Positions 21,887-29,192 of a DNA stretch of 32,290 nt are shown piece by piece. Origin of the DNA: a bacterium (GTDB lineage: Bacteria; Patescibacteriota; Microgenomatia; UBA8517); the NCBI GenBank assembly GCA_021824915.1, contig JAKAJP010000030.1:1-32290 (forward strand). The letters are read 5' to 3'. The notes beneath the pieces are model-generated. The model was not told where the DNA came from and did not search any database. It saw nothing but the letters and a program-made list of their open reading frames with translations. Made by a program: the position numbers and the translations under genes. Within the stretch, counting starts at the first letter, position 1, and the number at the start of each line of letters is the position of its first letter.

Positions 21887-23503
21887 ATGTTGGTGGCTAC
21901 TTACAAAAGGGTTTCAACAATGCGTCAGGAAAATGAGCAGACCATTGAGAATCAGACAATGGCTATTAAAGAGTTTGCTGATAAGAATGGCCACACAATT
22001 ATCAAGGAATATCAAGATGATGGTTGGAGCGGGACAATTCTTGCCCGCCCAGGACTCGATGGGCTTCGGATTGATGCTAAAAAGAAAGTTTGGGAGGCTG
22101 TAATCATCTATGATCCGGATAGAGTTGCCCGTAAGTATTCCTATCAGGCTTTAGTAATTGATGAGCTTGAAGAAGCAGGAATAAAAGTTCTTTTTGTTAC
22201 AACCCCTCCGGCCCTAACAGAAGAGGATCGTTTACTTTATGGAGTGAAAGGTTTGTTTGCCGAATATGAAAGAGCCAGAATTGCTGACCGCTTCAGGCTT
22301 GGCAAATTAAGAAACGCACGCGAAGGAAAAGTGGTAACTAGCGCTGCCCCATATGGCTATAACTACATTCCCAAACAAGGGAGTGTTCACGGACATTTTG
22401 AAATAAATAAACAGGAAACAATTGTGGTCAGGATGATCTTTAAGTGGGTTGGTGAGGAAGGTATCACAATGATGACTGTAATTAAAAGGCTTCATGAAAT
22501 GGGAATTCCCCCGAGAAAAGGTAAGAAAGAAACATGGAGCACTAGTACCCTTACATCGCTTCTGAGAAATGAGACTTACATTGGGTTGGCACACTATAAC
22601 AGTTCCTATGCTGTTGTTCCTCAAAACCCGCTAAAACACGATAAATACAAAAGGGTGAAAAAGTCGAGTAGAAAAATGAGACCGCGTGAAGAGTGGATAT
22701 TTATTCCAGTACAGTCAGTTATTGATAAAGAATTATTTGAAAAGACTCAAAAACAATTAAAACTTAATTATGAGCTTTGCCAGAGGAACAAAAAGAACGA
22801 CTATCTTCTGGCACAAATGATGTATTGCGTTTGTGGTAGAAGACGAACCGGTGAGGGACCACAAAAGGGTAAGCATCTATACTATAGATGTACAGACAGA
22901 ATTTATCATTTTCCGCTTCCCCGTAAGTGTAAAGAGAGAGGAGTTAATGCCAGGATTGCGGATGATTTGGTTTGGAGCAGGGTTAAAAAGTTTATGACCT
23001 CACCCGATCTAATTAAGGAACAGGCTAAAAGGTGGGTAGGAAAAAAGAAGGGTGAACTTACAAACTCCCATGAATCAATAGATGACCTTAAGTTTGAGTT
23101 GGAGAAAATTAAAAAAGAGGAACAAAGATATATAAAGGCTTATGGAGCGGAAATGCTTACGATTGAACAGCTTAACGAGACGATGGGGGATTTGAGGTTG
23201 AGAAGGTCTATTTTAGAAAAGAGAATCAAGGATATGGACGATAGTTCGAATTCTATGGAAATTAAACTTCCAAATGATGAACAAATAGAAGAGTTTTGCA
23301 AGCAGGCATTAGATAAATTGGAAGGCTTGAGTTTTGAGGGGAAACGGGGGATACTAACGAAGGTATTAACCAAAGTCATAGGAACCCAAAAAGAATTAAG
23401 GGTTTTAGGTTATTTACCAATAGAAAACAACCAAAATGTCGAGTTCAAAACTGAGTGTCGGAATTGTAGGGCTACCGAATGTGGGGAAGTCTACCCTGTT
23501 TAA
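21887..23503 (+). CDS. Large serine recombinase (integrase), integrated form with host-derived C-terminus
   Basis: A 538-residue protein. Resolvase domain: TYKRVSTMRQ with nucleophile S10, QDDGWSGT, YDPDRVARKYSYQALVIDELEEAGIKV. The recombinase domain runs through about 160-280 (APYGYNYIPKQG, TWSTSTLTSLLRNETYIG). Zinc ribbon C314, C316, C335, C348. Then a coiled coil (about 370-420). It catalyses site-specific insertion and excision of the element. Residues 1-526 are element-encoded; the last 12 residues (CRATECGEVYPV) are read from host ychF in another frame. The native 42-residue tail lies at 5824-5952. It overlaps ychF by 68 nt. AATAAAA before the ATG, no ribosome site; it is coupled to the excisionase-like gene. 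Confidence 0.92.
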   Translation: MLVATYKRVSTMRQENEQTIENQTMAIKEFADKNGHTIIKEYQDDGWSGTILARPGLDGLRIDAKKKVWEAVIIYDPDRVARKYSYQALVIDELEEAGIKVLFVTTPPALTEEDRLLYGVKGLFAEYERARIADRFRLGKLRNAREGKVVTSAAPYGYNYIPKQGSVHGHFEINKQETIVVRMIFKWVGEEGITMMTVIKRLHEMGIPPRKGKKETWSTSTLTSLLRNETYIGLAHYNSSYAVVPQNPLKHDKYKRVKKSSRKMRPREEWIFIPVQSVIDKELFEKTQKQLKLNYELCQRNKKNDYLLAQMMYCVCGRRRTGEGPQKGKHLYYRCTDRIYHFPLPRKCKERGVNARIADDLVWSRVKKFMTSPDLIKEQAKRWVGKKKGELTNSHESIDDLKFELEKIKKEEQRYIKAYGAEMLTIEQLNETMGDLRLRRSILEKRIKDMDDSSNSMEIKLPNDEQIEEFCKQALDKLEGLSFEGKRGILTKVLTKVIGTQKELRVLGYLPIENNQNVEFKTECRNCRATECGEVYPV

Positions 23504-24416
23504 CGCCTTACTCAAAAAACAACAGGCCTATGTGGCCAATTTTCCTTTTGCCACCATTGAACCCAATGTTGGAGTTGTTCCGGTTCCTGACGAGCGGCTT
23601 GAGAAATTAGCAGCGATTTATCATTCACCGATTGTTCCTGCGACAGTTGAGTTTGTTGACATTGCCGGTCTAATTGCGGGAGCGTCGAAAGGTGAGGGGC
23701 TTGGAAATAAATTCTTGAGTCATATTAGAGAAACTTCGGCTATTTGTTTTGTCTTACGTGCCTTTAGTGACCCGGATGTTATCAAACAAGGAGTTAAGGA
23801 TCCGAAGACTGATTTTGAGGTACTTAAGTTGGAACTTGATTTGGCTGATGCAGAAACTATCGAAAATCATAAGAAAAAGAAAAATCCGGATGAGGGCGAA
23901 CTTCCTTTGTTTTCCAAGAAACCCTTTCTTATTGTTCTGAATGTTGATGAAGGGGATCTCAAAAAATCAATTGAGATAGAGGAAAAGTATTCAAATGAAC
24001 TCTCGGTGGGTAAAGACCAAATTGTCGTAATTTCGGCTAAAACCGAAAGCGAACTTTCGGAACTTTCCGATGAAGATCAAAAAGCTTATCTTGCCGATCT
24101 TGGTGTTGAAAAATCCGGCCTTGAGCGGCTTATTCAAAAAGCCTTTAAGACCCTCGGGCTTATAACTTTTCTGACGGCCGGGGAAAAAGAGGTCAGGGCG
24201 TGGACTATAAAATCCGGAACTAATACCCAAACAGCTTCCGGTGAAATCCACACGGATTTTGTTAAAAAATTTATTAAGGCAGATGTTTGCGACTTTAATG
24301 ACTTTGTTTCTCTTGGTGGCTGGAAAGGTGCCCGGGAAGTAGGAAAGGTGAGAAGTGAGGGGCGCGATTATACAATGTGTGACGGTGACGTGGTTGAGTT
24401 TAAGATTGGAGCCTAA
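23436..24416 (+). CDS. ychF: Redox-regulated ATPase YchF (Obg family), with element-supplied start
   Basis: A 326-residue protein. Walker A GLPNVGKST (12-20), switch region with FPFATIEPNVGVVPVPDERL, DIAGLIAGASKGEGLGNKFL, the YchF-type NVDE in LIVLNVDEGD in place of NKxD, and a C-terminal TGS domain (TFLTAGEKEVRAWTIKSGT, GEIHTDFVKKFI). YchF binds ribosomes and prefers ATP over GTP. The first ten residues MSSSKLSVGI come from the mobile element; the original start (MSLSVGI) is left at 5804. Expression now depends on transcription through the recombinase or an unseen promoter within it; no ribosome site precedes the ATG. Confidence 0.95.
   Translation: MSSSKLSVGIVGLPNVGKSTLFNALLKKQQAYVANFPFATIEPNVGVVPVPDERLEKLAAIYHSPIVPATVEFVDIAGLIAGASKGEGLGNKFLSHIRETSAICFVLRAFSDPDVIKQGVKDPKTDFEVLKLELDLADAETIENHKKKKNPDEGELPLFSKKPFLIVLNVDEGDLKKSIEIEEKYSNELSVGKDQIVVISAKTESELSELSDEDQKAYLADLGVEKSGLERLIQKAFKTLGLITFLTAGEKEVRAWTIKSGTNTQTASGEIHTDFVKKFIKADVCDFNDFVSLGGWKGAREVGKVRSEGRDYTMCDGDVVEFKIGA
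23460..23464 (+). other. Right attachment junction (attR core)
   Basis: GGAAT matching 5819-5823. Left of it is the end of the recombinase gene and the replacement ychF start; right of it is the original host ychF sequence (TGTAGGGCTACCG). Two reading frames cross the site, the recombinase and ychF. Confidence 0.75.
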
Positions 24417-24670
24417 ACCATCGCGGGGACTAATTCATCTTTCTTTTTAATTTCATATCTGCCGTCAACGGCTGTTCCGACTTCTACGGGGCCTTCCGTT
24501 GAAATTGCGTATCCTTTAATAAATCTTCCGTTGGGAACAAGAGTTGCGGCTCCTAGCGCCTGTTCAATTGCTTTAGTGCACGGCTTTTCTTTTGCACTTG
24601 ATTCTTGGGCGACCACTGTTCCGCAGGCATGATTGAACGGACAATTTGCGGCACAAGGAAGTTCTTTCAT
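24413..24670 (-). CDS. Small Cys-rich protein, paralogue of its neighbour
   Basis: An 85-residue protein: ELPCAANCPFNHACGTVVAQESSAKEKPCTKAIEQALGAATLVPN, then a beta-like tail. Four to five cysteines in the pattern C-x3-C-x5-C-x14-C suggest metal binding or disulfides. There is no signal peptide. The gene just upstream encodes a clear relative (NCFIGCPYLLQCGTMVARSADSC). Its stop overlaps the end of ychF by 4 nt on the opposite strand. Transcription starts at a near-consensus leaderless promoter (24678-24705). Function unknown; a small cytoplasmic metal-binding or redox protein is one reading. Confidence 0.65.
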   Translation of the reverse strand: MKELPCAANCPFNHACGTVVAQESSAKEKPCTKAIEQALGAATLVPNGRFIKGYAISTEGPVEVGTAVDGRYEIKKKDELVPAMV

Positions 24671-24677
24671 GGCTAGA

Positions 24678-24705
24678 ATTATATAATTTATGCTGTTGGT
24701 GTCAA
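24678..24705 (-). promoter_or_regulatory. Strong leaderless promoter of Cys-rich gene at 24670
   Basis: Minus strand TTGACA (24700-24705), 16-nt spacer, TATAAT (24678-24683): both boxes perfect. The -10 ends 7 nt before the ATG at 24670, so the mRNA is expected to have no leader. It overlaps the 3' end of the upstream paralogue. Confidence 0.75.
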
Positions 24706-24933
24706 CTGCGAGGTTATTTGCCCGCGGTTTATCGTTGCTATGTGTTGTCCGGCTTCGTTGAAAGCTTTAACTTTATCTGTCGGGTCGGGCTCCAATTTAG
24801 TGGCTCCTGGTATGGCGTTTTTGATTTCTGTAGTGCAACTATCCGCGCTGCGGGCCACCATTGTTCCACATTGCAGTAGATATGGGCAGCCGATAAAGCA
24901 GTTAGGAAACATTTGGGGTTTTCTGTCAGTCAC
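24688..24933 (-). CDS. Small Cys-rich protein, paralogue of its neighbour (GTG start)
   Basis: An 81-residue protein: NCFIGCPYLLQCGTMVARSADSCTTEIKNAIPGATKLEPD, then a beta-like tail VKAFNEAGQHIATINRG. It aligns with the neighbouring 85-residue protein over the cysteines and over the following helix and GATxLxP turn, so the pair is a tandem duplication. The start codon is GTG at 24933. A perfect TATAAT (24940-24945 on the minus strand) ends 6 nt upstream, supporting this start and a leaderless mRNA. No family recognised. Confidence 0.65.
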   Translation of the reverse strand: MTDRKPQMFPNCFIGCPYLLQCGTMVARSADSCTTEIKNAIPGATKLEPDPTDKVKAFNEAGQHIATINRGQITSQLTPTA

Positions 24934-24951
24934 AGGACGATTATATTCCTG

Positions 24952-24981
24952 TTGATGAGATTAAGCCAGCCGTGATATACT
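24952..24981 (+). promoter_or_regulatory. Leaderless promoter of rpsF-ssb-rpsR
   Basis: TTGATG (24952-24957), 18-nt spacer, TATACT (24976-24981), ending 6 nt before the ATG at 24988. It is divergent from, and nearly touching, the -10 of the Cys-rich gene (24940-24945). Confidence 0.6.
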
Positions 24982-24987
24982 TCGGGG

Positions 24988-25269
24988 ATGAATGAATACG
25001 AATTGACCCTGGTTTTGGACGGAAAAGCAGGGGCGGCAAAGAAGAAAAAGACCGTTGAGACTTTGGAAAGTATCCTCAAGCTTTTCAAGGGTGCTATTAA
25101 GGAAAGTAAAGAGTGGGGAGTTAAGGAACTTGCCTACAAAATAGGCAAATCCGAGACCGGTCTTTACCTGTTTTTTGATCTCGAAATGGAGCCAAAAGCT
25201 GTTAAGCAGTTGAATGAAAAATTGAGAGTTGACCCTGATATTGTTAGGTATTTGGTTGTAAAGAAATAA
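24988..25269 (+). CDS. rpsF: 30S ribosomal protein S6
   Basis: 93 residues. NEYELTLVLDGKAG opening strand, then the conserved core KEWGVKELAYKIGKSETGLYLFFDLE and the ending LNEKLRVDPDIVRYLVVKK. S6 binds S18 and 16S rRNA in the platform of the small subunit. It is followed by ssb with overlapping stop and start (TAATG), then rpsR: the standard bacterial order. Its promoter appears leaderless. Confidence 0.95.
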   Translation: MNEYELTLVLDGKAGAAKKKKTVETLESILKLFKGAIKESKEWGVKELAYKIGKSETGLYLFFDLEMEPKAVKQLNEKLRVDPDIVRYLVVKK

Positions 25270-25745
25270 TGGCAAGAAGTCTAAACAAGGTTCAGTTGAT
25301 AGGGAATTTAACACGCGACCCCGAAATGAAATACACACCGGCGGGTGCTGCGGTTTGCACTTTTGGCGTTGCCACAAACAGAAATTGGACAACCGAAAGC
25401 GGGGAGAAGAAAGAAGATGCTGAATTTCACAATATTGTTGCCTGGAATAAATTGGCGGAAATTTGCGCACAACTTCTCAAGAAGGGGAGAAAAGTTTATG
25501 TGGAGGGCCGCCTTTCTACGCGTAGTTGGCAGGGGCAGGATGGAACCCAGCGTACCCGTACAGAAGTTGTAATTAGCGACATGATAATTTTGGATAAAAG
25601 AGAGGGTGAGGTAACAGGAGAAATTGATATTCCGGAACCAATAGTTGAGACGCAGGAGCCGGTAGAGCAACCGAAATCAAAGTCGAAGTCAAAGACAAAA
25701 GAAGAGAAAGCGGAAGAATCGGCAGATGAAGATATACCGTTTTAA
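25269..25745 (+). CDS. ssb: Single-stranded DNA-binding protein
   Basis: 158 residues. The OB-fold has LNKVQLIGNLTRDPEMKYTPAGAAVCTFGVATNRNW, EFHNIVAWNKLAEICAQLLKKGRKVYVEGRL, and TEVVISDMIILDKR. A disordered tail (PKSKSKSKTKEEKAEE) ends in the acidic tip DEDIPF that recruits replication and repair partners. The ATG lies within the TAATG of rpsF, ensuring coupled translation. This is the host SSB; the mobile element carries an unrelated protein with a similar tip. Confidence 0.95.
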   Translation: MARSLNKVQLIGNLTRDPEMKYTPAGAAVCTFGVATNRNWTTESGEKKEDAEFHNIVAWNKLAEICAQLLKKGRKVYVEGRLSTRSWQGQDGTQRTRTEVVISDMIILDKREGEVTGEIDIPEPIVETQEPVEQPKSKSKSKTKEEKAEESADEDIPF

Positions 25746-25757
25746 TAGTAAATAAAT

Positions 25758-26012
25758 ATGGCGAAGAAAGAAAAGCGAAGATCAAGAAAATTTGAAGTAG
25801 AAAAGGTACCTCAGGGTAATTGTCCCTTTGATAAATCAGGTAAAGAACCTGATTATAAAGATGTAGAAACACTCATGAAGTTTGTTTCCGACCGGGCAAA
25901 AGTTTTGGGTAAAGACAGGACCGGCGTTTGTGCTAAGCACCAGAGAAAACTAGCTTTAGCCATCAAGCGTGCCAGGCATTTAGGCCTTCTACCTTTTACT
26001 CCAAAGATTTAG
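25758..26012 (+). CDS. rpsR: 30S ribosomal protein S18
   Basis: 84 residues. [59 protein letters not shown] is the S18 core. The C22 and C62 with H64 retain the zinc-type CPF...CxxH positions seen in S18 of many lineages. It partners S6 on the platform. The stop (26010-26012) is directly followed by the -10 of ctpA. Confidence 0.95.
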   Translation: MAKKEKRRSRKFEVEKVPQGNCPFDKSGKEPDYKDVETLMKFVSDRAKVLGKDRTGVCAKHQRKLALAIKRARHLGLLPFTPKI

Positions 26013-26018
26013 TATACT
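26013..26018 (+). promoter_or_regulatory. -10 box of ctpA, leaderless
   Basis: TATACT starts at the base after the rpsR stop and ends 7 nt before the ATG at 26026. No convincing -35 is visible, so strength is uncertain. Confidence 0.4.
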
Positions 26019-26025
26019 GACTTTC

Positions 26026-27288
26026 ATGGCGAAATTTTTTGGACTTCCAAGAGTTAAGATTTCTTTTGTCCGAAAATTTGTTTTGATTTTTGTAATCGTT
26101 ATAGCTTCATTCGGTGGGGGTTATTATTTTGGTTTCAAAGGGTTTAAGGCCCAATTTAAGAGTTTTAATCAGGTAAGTTTGGTTCGGGAAGTTCCACCTG
26201 ATGTAAATGCAAACATGGACCTTTTCTGGACAGTCTGGAAGGAGTTGGGTGATAAGTATTTTGATAAAACAAAGCTTAACCCCCAAGACATGGTTTATGG
26301 CGCAATTCAGGGAATGGTAGCGGCAGTGGGGGATCCATACACCATGTTTTTACCGCCGGTGCAAAACAAAGTCACAAATGAAGATTTAAGTGGCAGTTTT
26401 GAAGGGGTAGGTATTGAGATTGGTTATAAGGGGGTTAGGTTGGCGGTAATTTCACCTCTTCCGGGTAGTCCGGCAGAAGCTGCTGGAGTTAAACCCGGAG
26501 ACTTTATAGTTAGGATTAAGGACGACGCAAAAAATATTGACGAATCAACCAGTGGAATATCTTTACCGGATGCTGTTGAAGCAATTCGGGGTCCGGCTGG
26601 CACAAAAGTAACCTTAACTCTTATTCGTGACGGACAGGATAACCCAATAGTTACCGACATCACGCGCGCGAAATTGACCGTTCCCTCGGTTACGTTAACT
26701 TATGTTGGGAAGGATAACTCGATCGCGGATGTTAAAGTTAATAAATTTGCTGCGGATACGGATGATGGCTGGAATGGTATCGTGGAAAAGATTAAAGAGA
26801 ACTCGAACGTTAAAGGGGTAATCGTTGATCTTAGAAACAACCCTGGCGGGTATATGCAGGGGGCGATTGACTTGGCAAGCGAATTTATCCCCGTTGGCGG
26901 AGGCGAAAAGTCAGTTGTGGTGATTGAAGATAGAGGTGGGGTCCGTACGGATTATAAAGTTAATAAAGCCGGTAGGCTAATCGGTGTACCCGTTGTGGTT
27001 TTAATTAATGGAGGAAGTGCCAGCGCCTCTGAAATCTTTGCCGGTGCGCTTCGTGATGACTTGGGCGCGAAGCTTGTCGGTGAAAAATCATTTGGTAAGG
27101 GAACAATTCAGGAACCTTTGGATTTGGCCGGAGGCAGCGGCCTTCATATTACAGTTGCCAAATGGTTAACTCCGGATGGAACTTGGGTTCACGAAAAAGG
27201 GCTGGAGCCTGATTTTAAGATTGGGAACCAAGAAAATGCAAGTGGGGACGCCCAACTTGAGGCGGCGGTTAAGCTGCTTTCTCAGTAA
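26026..27288 (+). CDS. ctpA: Carboxy-terminal processing protease (S41 family, PDZ)
   Basis: 420 residues. N-terminal membrane anchor (residues 15-31, FVLIFVIVIASFGGGYYFGF). A helical region with DPYTMFLPP, a PDZ domain (FEGVGIEIGYKGVRLAVISPLPGSPAEAAGVKPGDFIVRI), and the tail-specific protease core (GVIVDLRNNPGGYMQGAIDLASEF; catalytic Ser in NGGSASASEIFAGALRD; catalytic Lys in VGEKSFGKGTIQ). It trims or degrades envelope proteins from their C-terminus on the outer face of the membrane. It is followed 26 nt later by htrA, a second PDZ protease, forming an envelope quality-control pair. Confidence 0.92.
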   Translation: MAKFFGLPRVKISFVRKFVLIFVIVIASFGGGYYFGFKGFKAQFKSFNQVSLVREVPPDVNANMDLFWTVWKELGDKYFDKTKLNPQDMVYGAIQGMVAAVGDPYTMFLPPVQNKVTNEDLSGSFEGVGIEIGYKGVRLAVISPLPGSPAEAAGVKPGDFIVRIKDDAKNIDESTSGISLPDAVEAIRGPAGTKVTLTLIRDGQDNPIVTDITRAKLTVPSVTLTYVGKDNSIADVKVNKFAADTDDGWNGIVEKIKENSNVKGVIVDLRNNPGGYMQGAIDLASEFIPVGGGEKSVVVIEDRGGVRTDYKVNKAGRLIGVPVVVLINGGSASASEIFAGALRDDLGAKLVGEKSFGKGTIQEPLDLAGGSGLHITVAKWLTPDGTWVHEKGLEPDFKIGNQENASGDAQLEAAVKLLSQ

Positions 27289-27314
27289 TTTTTAAGGAAA
27301 GACTGGTATTTTGT

Positions 27315-28469
27315 ATGTCGAAGATGTTAAAAATATCGGTGAAAAAAGCCTTTATTTTTATTGCCATTATTCTTGTTGTTTTGGCGGCGGTAACAAGCGG
27401 TGCAGTTGCGGATAGATTGTTTGGCTTAACTCCTCTTGATAGATTTTTCCCCAGACTTGGAATTAATACACTCCAGCAAAAGTTTGTAAACGAAGAAAGT
27501 GATGTAATTGATGTTGTTAAAAACGTGGGTCCGAGTGTTGTAACTGTTTCAGCGGTTACACCCAAAAGATCGATTATTCAGTTTTCTCCTTTCGGAGGTT
27601 TCAGTCAGGGAACGACCGGTGGAACTCCTCAGGATATTGGAAGTGGTTTTGTCGTTTCGGCAGACGGATTAATAGTCACAAATAAGCACGTTGTTGCCGA
27701 TGCATCGTTAACCTATAAAGTGGTGACAAGTGATGGAAAGAGTTTTGATGCAAAAGAGATTAGTCGGGATCCTAATAATGACATTGCGATTATTAAAATT
27801 GACGCCAGAGGTCTAAAGCCGGTTGAGCTGGGTGACTCTGGAAATCTTCAGGTTGGGCAATTTGTCATTGCAATTGGCACAGCACTTGGAGAATTTAGAA
27901 ACACAGTAACCACCGGAGTTGTTTCCGGACTTGGTCGCGGAATAGATGCGGGTGATCAGTTTCAGGGTTATGTTGAACGCCTTGATAATGTAATTCAGAC
28001 GGATGCGGCTATTAACCCGGGAAATTCCGGAGGCCCGCTACTTAATTCCGCAGGTCAGGTGATTGGAATAAATGTTGCTGTTGCCCAAGGAGCTAACAAT
28101 ATTGGTTTTGCTATTCCAATAAATACGGTTAAGGATGCACTAAATTCCTTTAAGGCAAACGGAAAATTCCCTGCAAAAGCATATCTCGGGGTTCAATATC
28201 AGATGGTTAGCCAGCAGGCCGCGCTTCTCAATAGTGTCCCACAGGGGGCGTATGTTGTGGATGTTGTAGCCGGGAGCCCTGCGGAGAAAGCGAATATTCA
28301 GGCAGGAGATATTATTTACAAAGTCGATGGAAATCAGATAACTGATACTAATGGGGGACTGGCGAAATTAATTGCGGGCAAAAAACCCGGCGATGTTCTA
28401 AATCTTGAAATTTGGCGAGACGGGAATACGGTTAAGGCTCCAGTAACTCTTTCCGAGGCTAATCAGTAA
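27315..28469 (+). CDS. htrA: HtrA/DegP-type serine protease (S1C, PDZ)
   Basis: 384 residues. Membrane anchor (about 10-27, AFIFIAIILVVLAAVTSGAV). Trypsin-like domain with catalytic His in LIVTNKHVVAD, Asp in PNNDIAIIKID, and Ser in INPGNSGGPLLN. One PDZ domain (KAYLGVQYQ, VVAGSPAEKANIQAGDIIYKVDG, GKKPGDVLNLEIWRDG). It degrades or refolds misfolded envelope proteins. It probably shares a transcript with ctpA. The last 11 nt overlap the convergent GNAT gene, with no terminator between them. Confidence 0.93.
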   Translation: MSKMLKISVKKAFIFIAIILVVLAAVTSGAVADRLFGLTPLDRFFPRLGINTLQQKFVNEESDVIDVVKNVGPSVVTVSAVTPKRSIIQFSPFGGFSQGTTGGTPQDIGSGFVVSADGLIVTNKHVVADASLTYKVVTSDGKSFDAKEISRDPNNDIAIIKIDARGLKPVELGDSGNLQVGQFVIAIGTALGEFRNTVTTGVVSGLGRGIDAGDQFQGYVERLDNVIQTDAAINPGNSGGPLLNSAGQVIGINVAVAQGANNIGFAIPINTVKDALNSFKANGKFPAKAYLGVQYQMVSQQAALLNSVPQGAYVVDVVAGSPAEKANIQAGDIIYKVDGNQITDTNGGLAKLIAGKKPGDVLNLEIWRDGNTVKAPVTLSEANQ

Positions 28470-28914
28470 GGTTATATACAAAAATTTTTTTGCCGGATTT
28501 TTCCGATTTTTCTTTCCAGCCAGTTCTTTGATAAAGATTAATGGCTGGTAGGTTATCAATGTGAGTTTCAAGCCATATTCTGCCGCCACCCATTTTTTTG
28601 TAGTCTTCAGACTTCAGGAAACTCTTTAGGGTATTGGTTAAAAATTTAACCGAATAACCTTTGCCGCGGGCTGGCGGATAGGTGCGGATGGCAAAAGTTA
28701 TGCCGTTTTTATTTCCAAACCAGACAATTCCCAGCAAATTTTTGGATTTGTCGGTTAGGGTATAAATGACCCGATTTTTTGACCATTTATCGAATTTTGC
28801 AAGCGAAGAAAAACGCCTTTTATCACCGGTAAATTTCAGAATTTGGGGATCGGTTTGGGAGTACTTAATGAGCTGACTAATTTGTCTTTTGGAGATTCCC
28901 TTCGTGATTTGCAC
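28459..28914 (-). CDS. GNAT-family N-acetyltransferase
   Basis: 151 residues from a GTG at 28914. Core GNAT elements: NLLGIVWFGNKN strand, AIRTYPPARGKGYSVKFL (acetyl-CoA binding R/Q-x-x-G-x-G/A region, here ARGKGYS), and RIWLETHIDNLPAINLYQRTGWKEK (the N-x-x-A-x-x-L-Y-x-x-x-G-F/W closing motif). Substrate unknown. The start is supported by a perfect TATAAT (28921-28926, minus strand) that ends 6 nt before the GTG, implying a leaderless mRNA. Confidence 0.82.
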   Translation of the reverse strand: MQITKGISKRQISQLIKYSQTDPQILKFTGDKRRFSSLAKFDKWSKNRVIYTLTDKSKNLLGIVWFGNKNGITFAIRTYPPARGKGYSVKFLTNTLKSFLKSEDYKKMGGGRIWLETHIDNLPAINLYQRTGWKEKSEKSGKKIFVYNLTD

Positions 28915-28935
28915 GAAGATATTATAGCAGTGTTG

Positions 28936-29157
28936 CTATTGTTTACTTAAAGGAAAAACTCTCCTAGAGGCTCCGTCATCAACAGCTATAACTTTTTGAC
29001 CATTCACTGTGGCGGTTTGGCTTTCAGGAAGTATAGTTTTTTCCGTTGTCGCAGCACCTGACGAGGCCACATTCATGGCGTTTTCAAGCTCTCTTTTCTC
29101 ATTTCGGAGCGCAAAATAGGCCTCGGAAAATCCCTGTGCAATTGATCTAAGTGACAT
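28936..29157 (-). CDS. Small hypothetical protein
   Basis: 73 residues: helical N-terminus (SLRSIAQGFSEAYFALRNEKRELENA) followed by a short beta-like end (ATVNGQKVIAVDDGASRRVFPL). No recognised domain. A near-perfect promoter (29164-29192) places the transcription start at the ATG, which is good evidence that the gene is real. Confidence 0.65.
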   Translation of the reverse strand: MSLRSIAQGFSEAYFALRNEKRELENAMNVASSGAATTEKTILPESQTATVNGQKVIAVDDGASRRVFPLSKQ

Positions 29158-29163
29158 GGCGGT

Positions 29164-29192
29164 ATTTTATTCCTATAGTCTTAGACTGTCAA
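29164..29192 (-). promoter_or_regulatory. Leaderless promoter of gene at 29157
   Basis: Minus strand TTGACA (29187-29192), 17-nt spacer, TAAAAT (29164-29169), ending 6 nt before the ATG. The -35 lies within the final codons of prfA. Confidence 0.7.

Larger units (their letters stand above)
5819..23464 (+). mobile_element. 17.6-kb integrated element (large serine recombinase family) inserted in ychF
   Basis: Boundaries are inferred from broken and restored reading frames. The ychF start lies at 5804-5823 and its continuation at 23465, both sharing GGAAT at the join (5819-5823 and 23460-23464). Excision by crossover there would remove about 17,641 bp and rejoin M-S-L-S-V-G-I to V-G-L-P-N-V-G-K. 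Contents from left: end of the recombinase frame, metabolic cargo (6099-12068), restriction-modification with controller, a 610-residue unknown, replication module (SSB-like, prim-pol/helicase), unknowns, excisionase-like gene, recombinase. No capsid, tail or portal genes were recognised, so an integrative plasmid or satellite fits better than a complete phage. Confidence 0.85.

Noticed and set aside
5852-23442. TCGA-N4-AAAA in opposite orientation on both arms of reconstituted attP as recombinase-binding half-sites
   Set aside because: The two copies are about 22 and 33 bp from the core, so they are not symmetric as half-sites should be.
24646-24955. Plus-strand open frames opposite the Cys-rich genes
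   Set aside because: They mirror the minus-strand genes, which have paralogy and strong promoters; the plus-strand products look unstructured and lack start signals.
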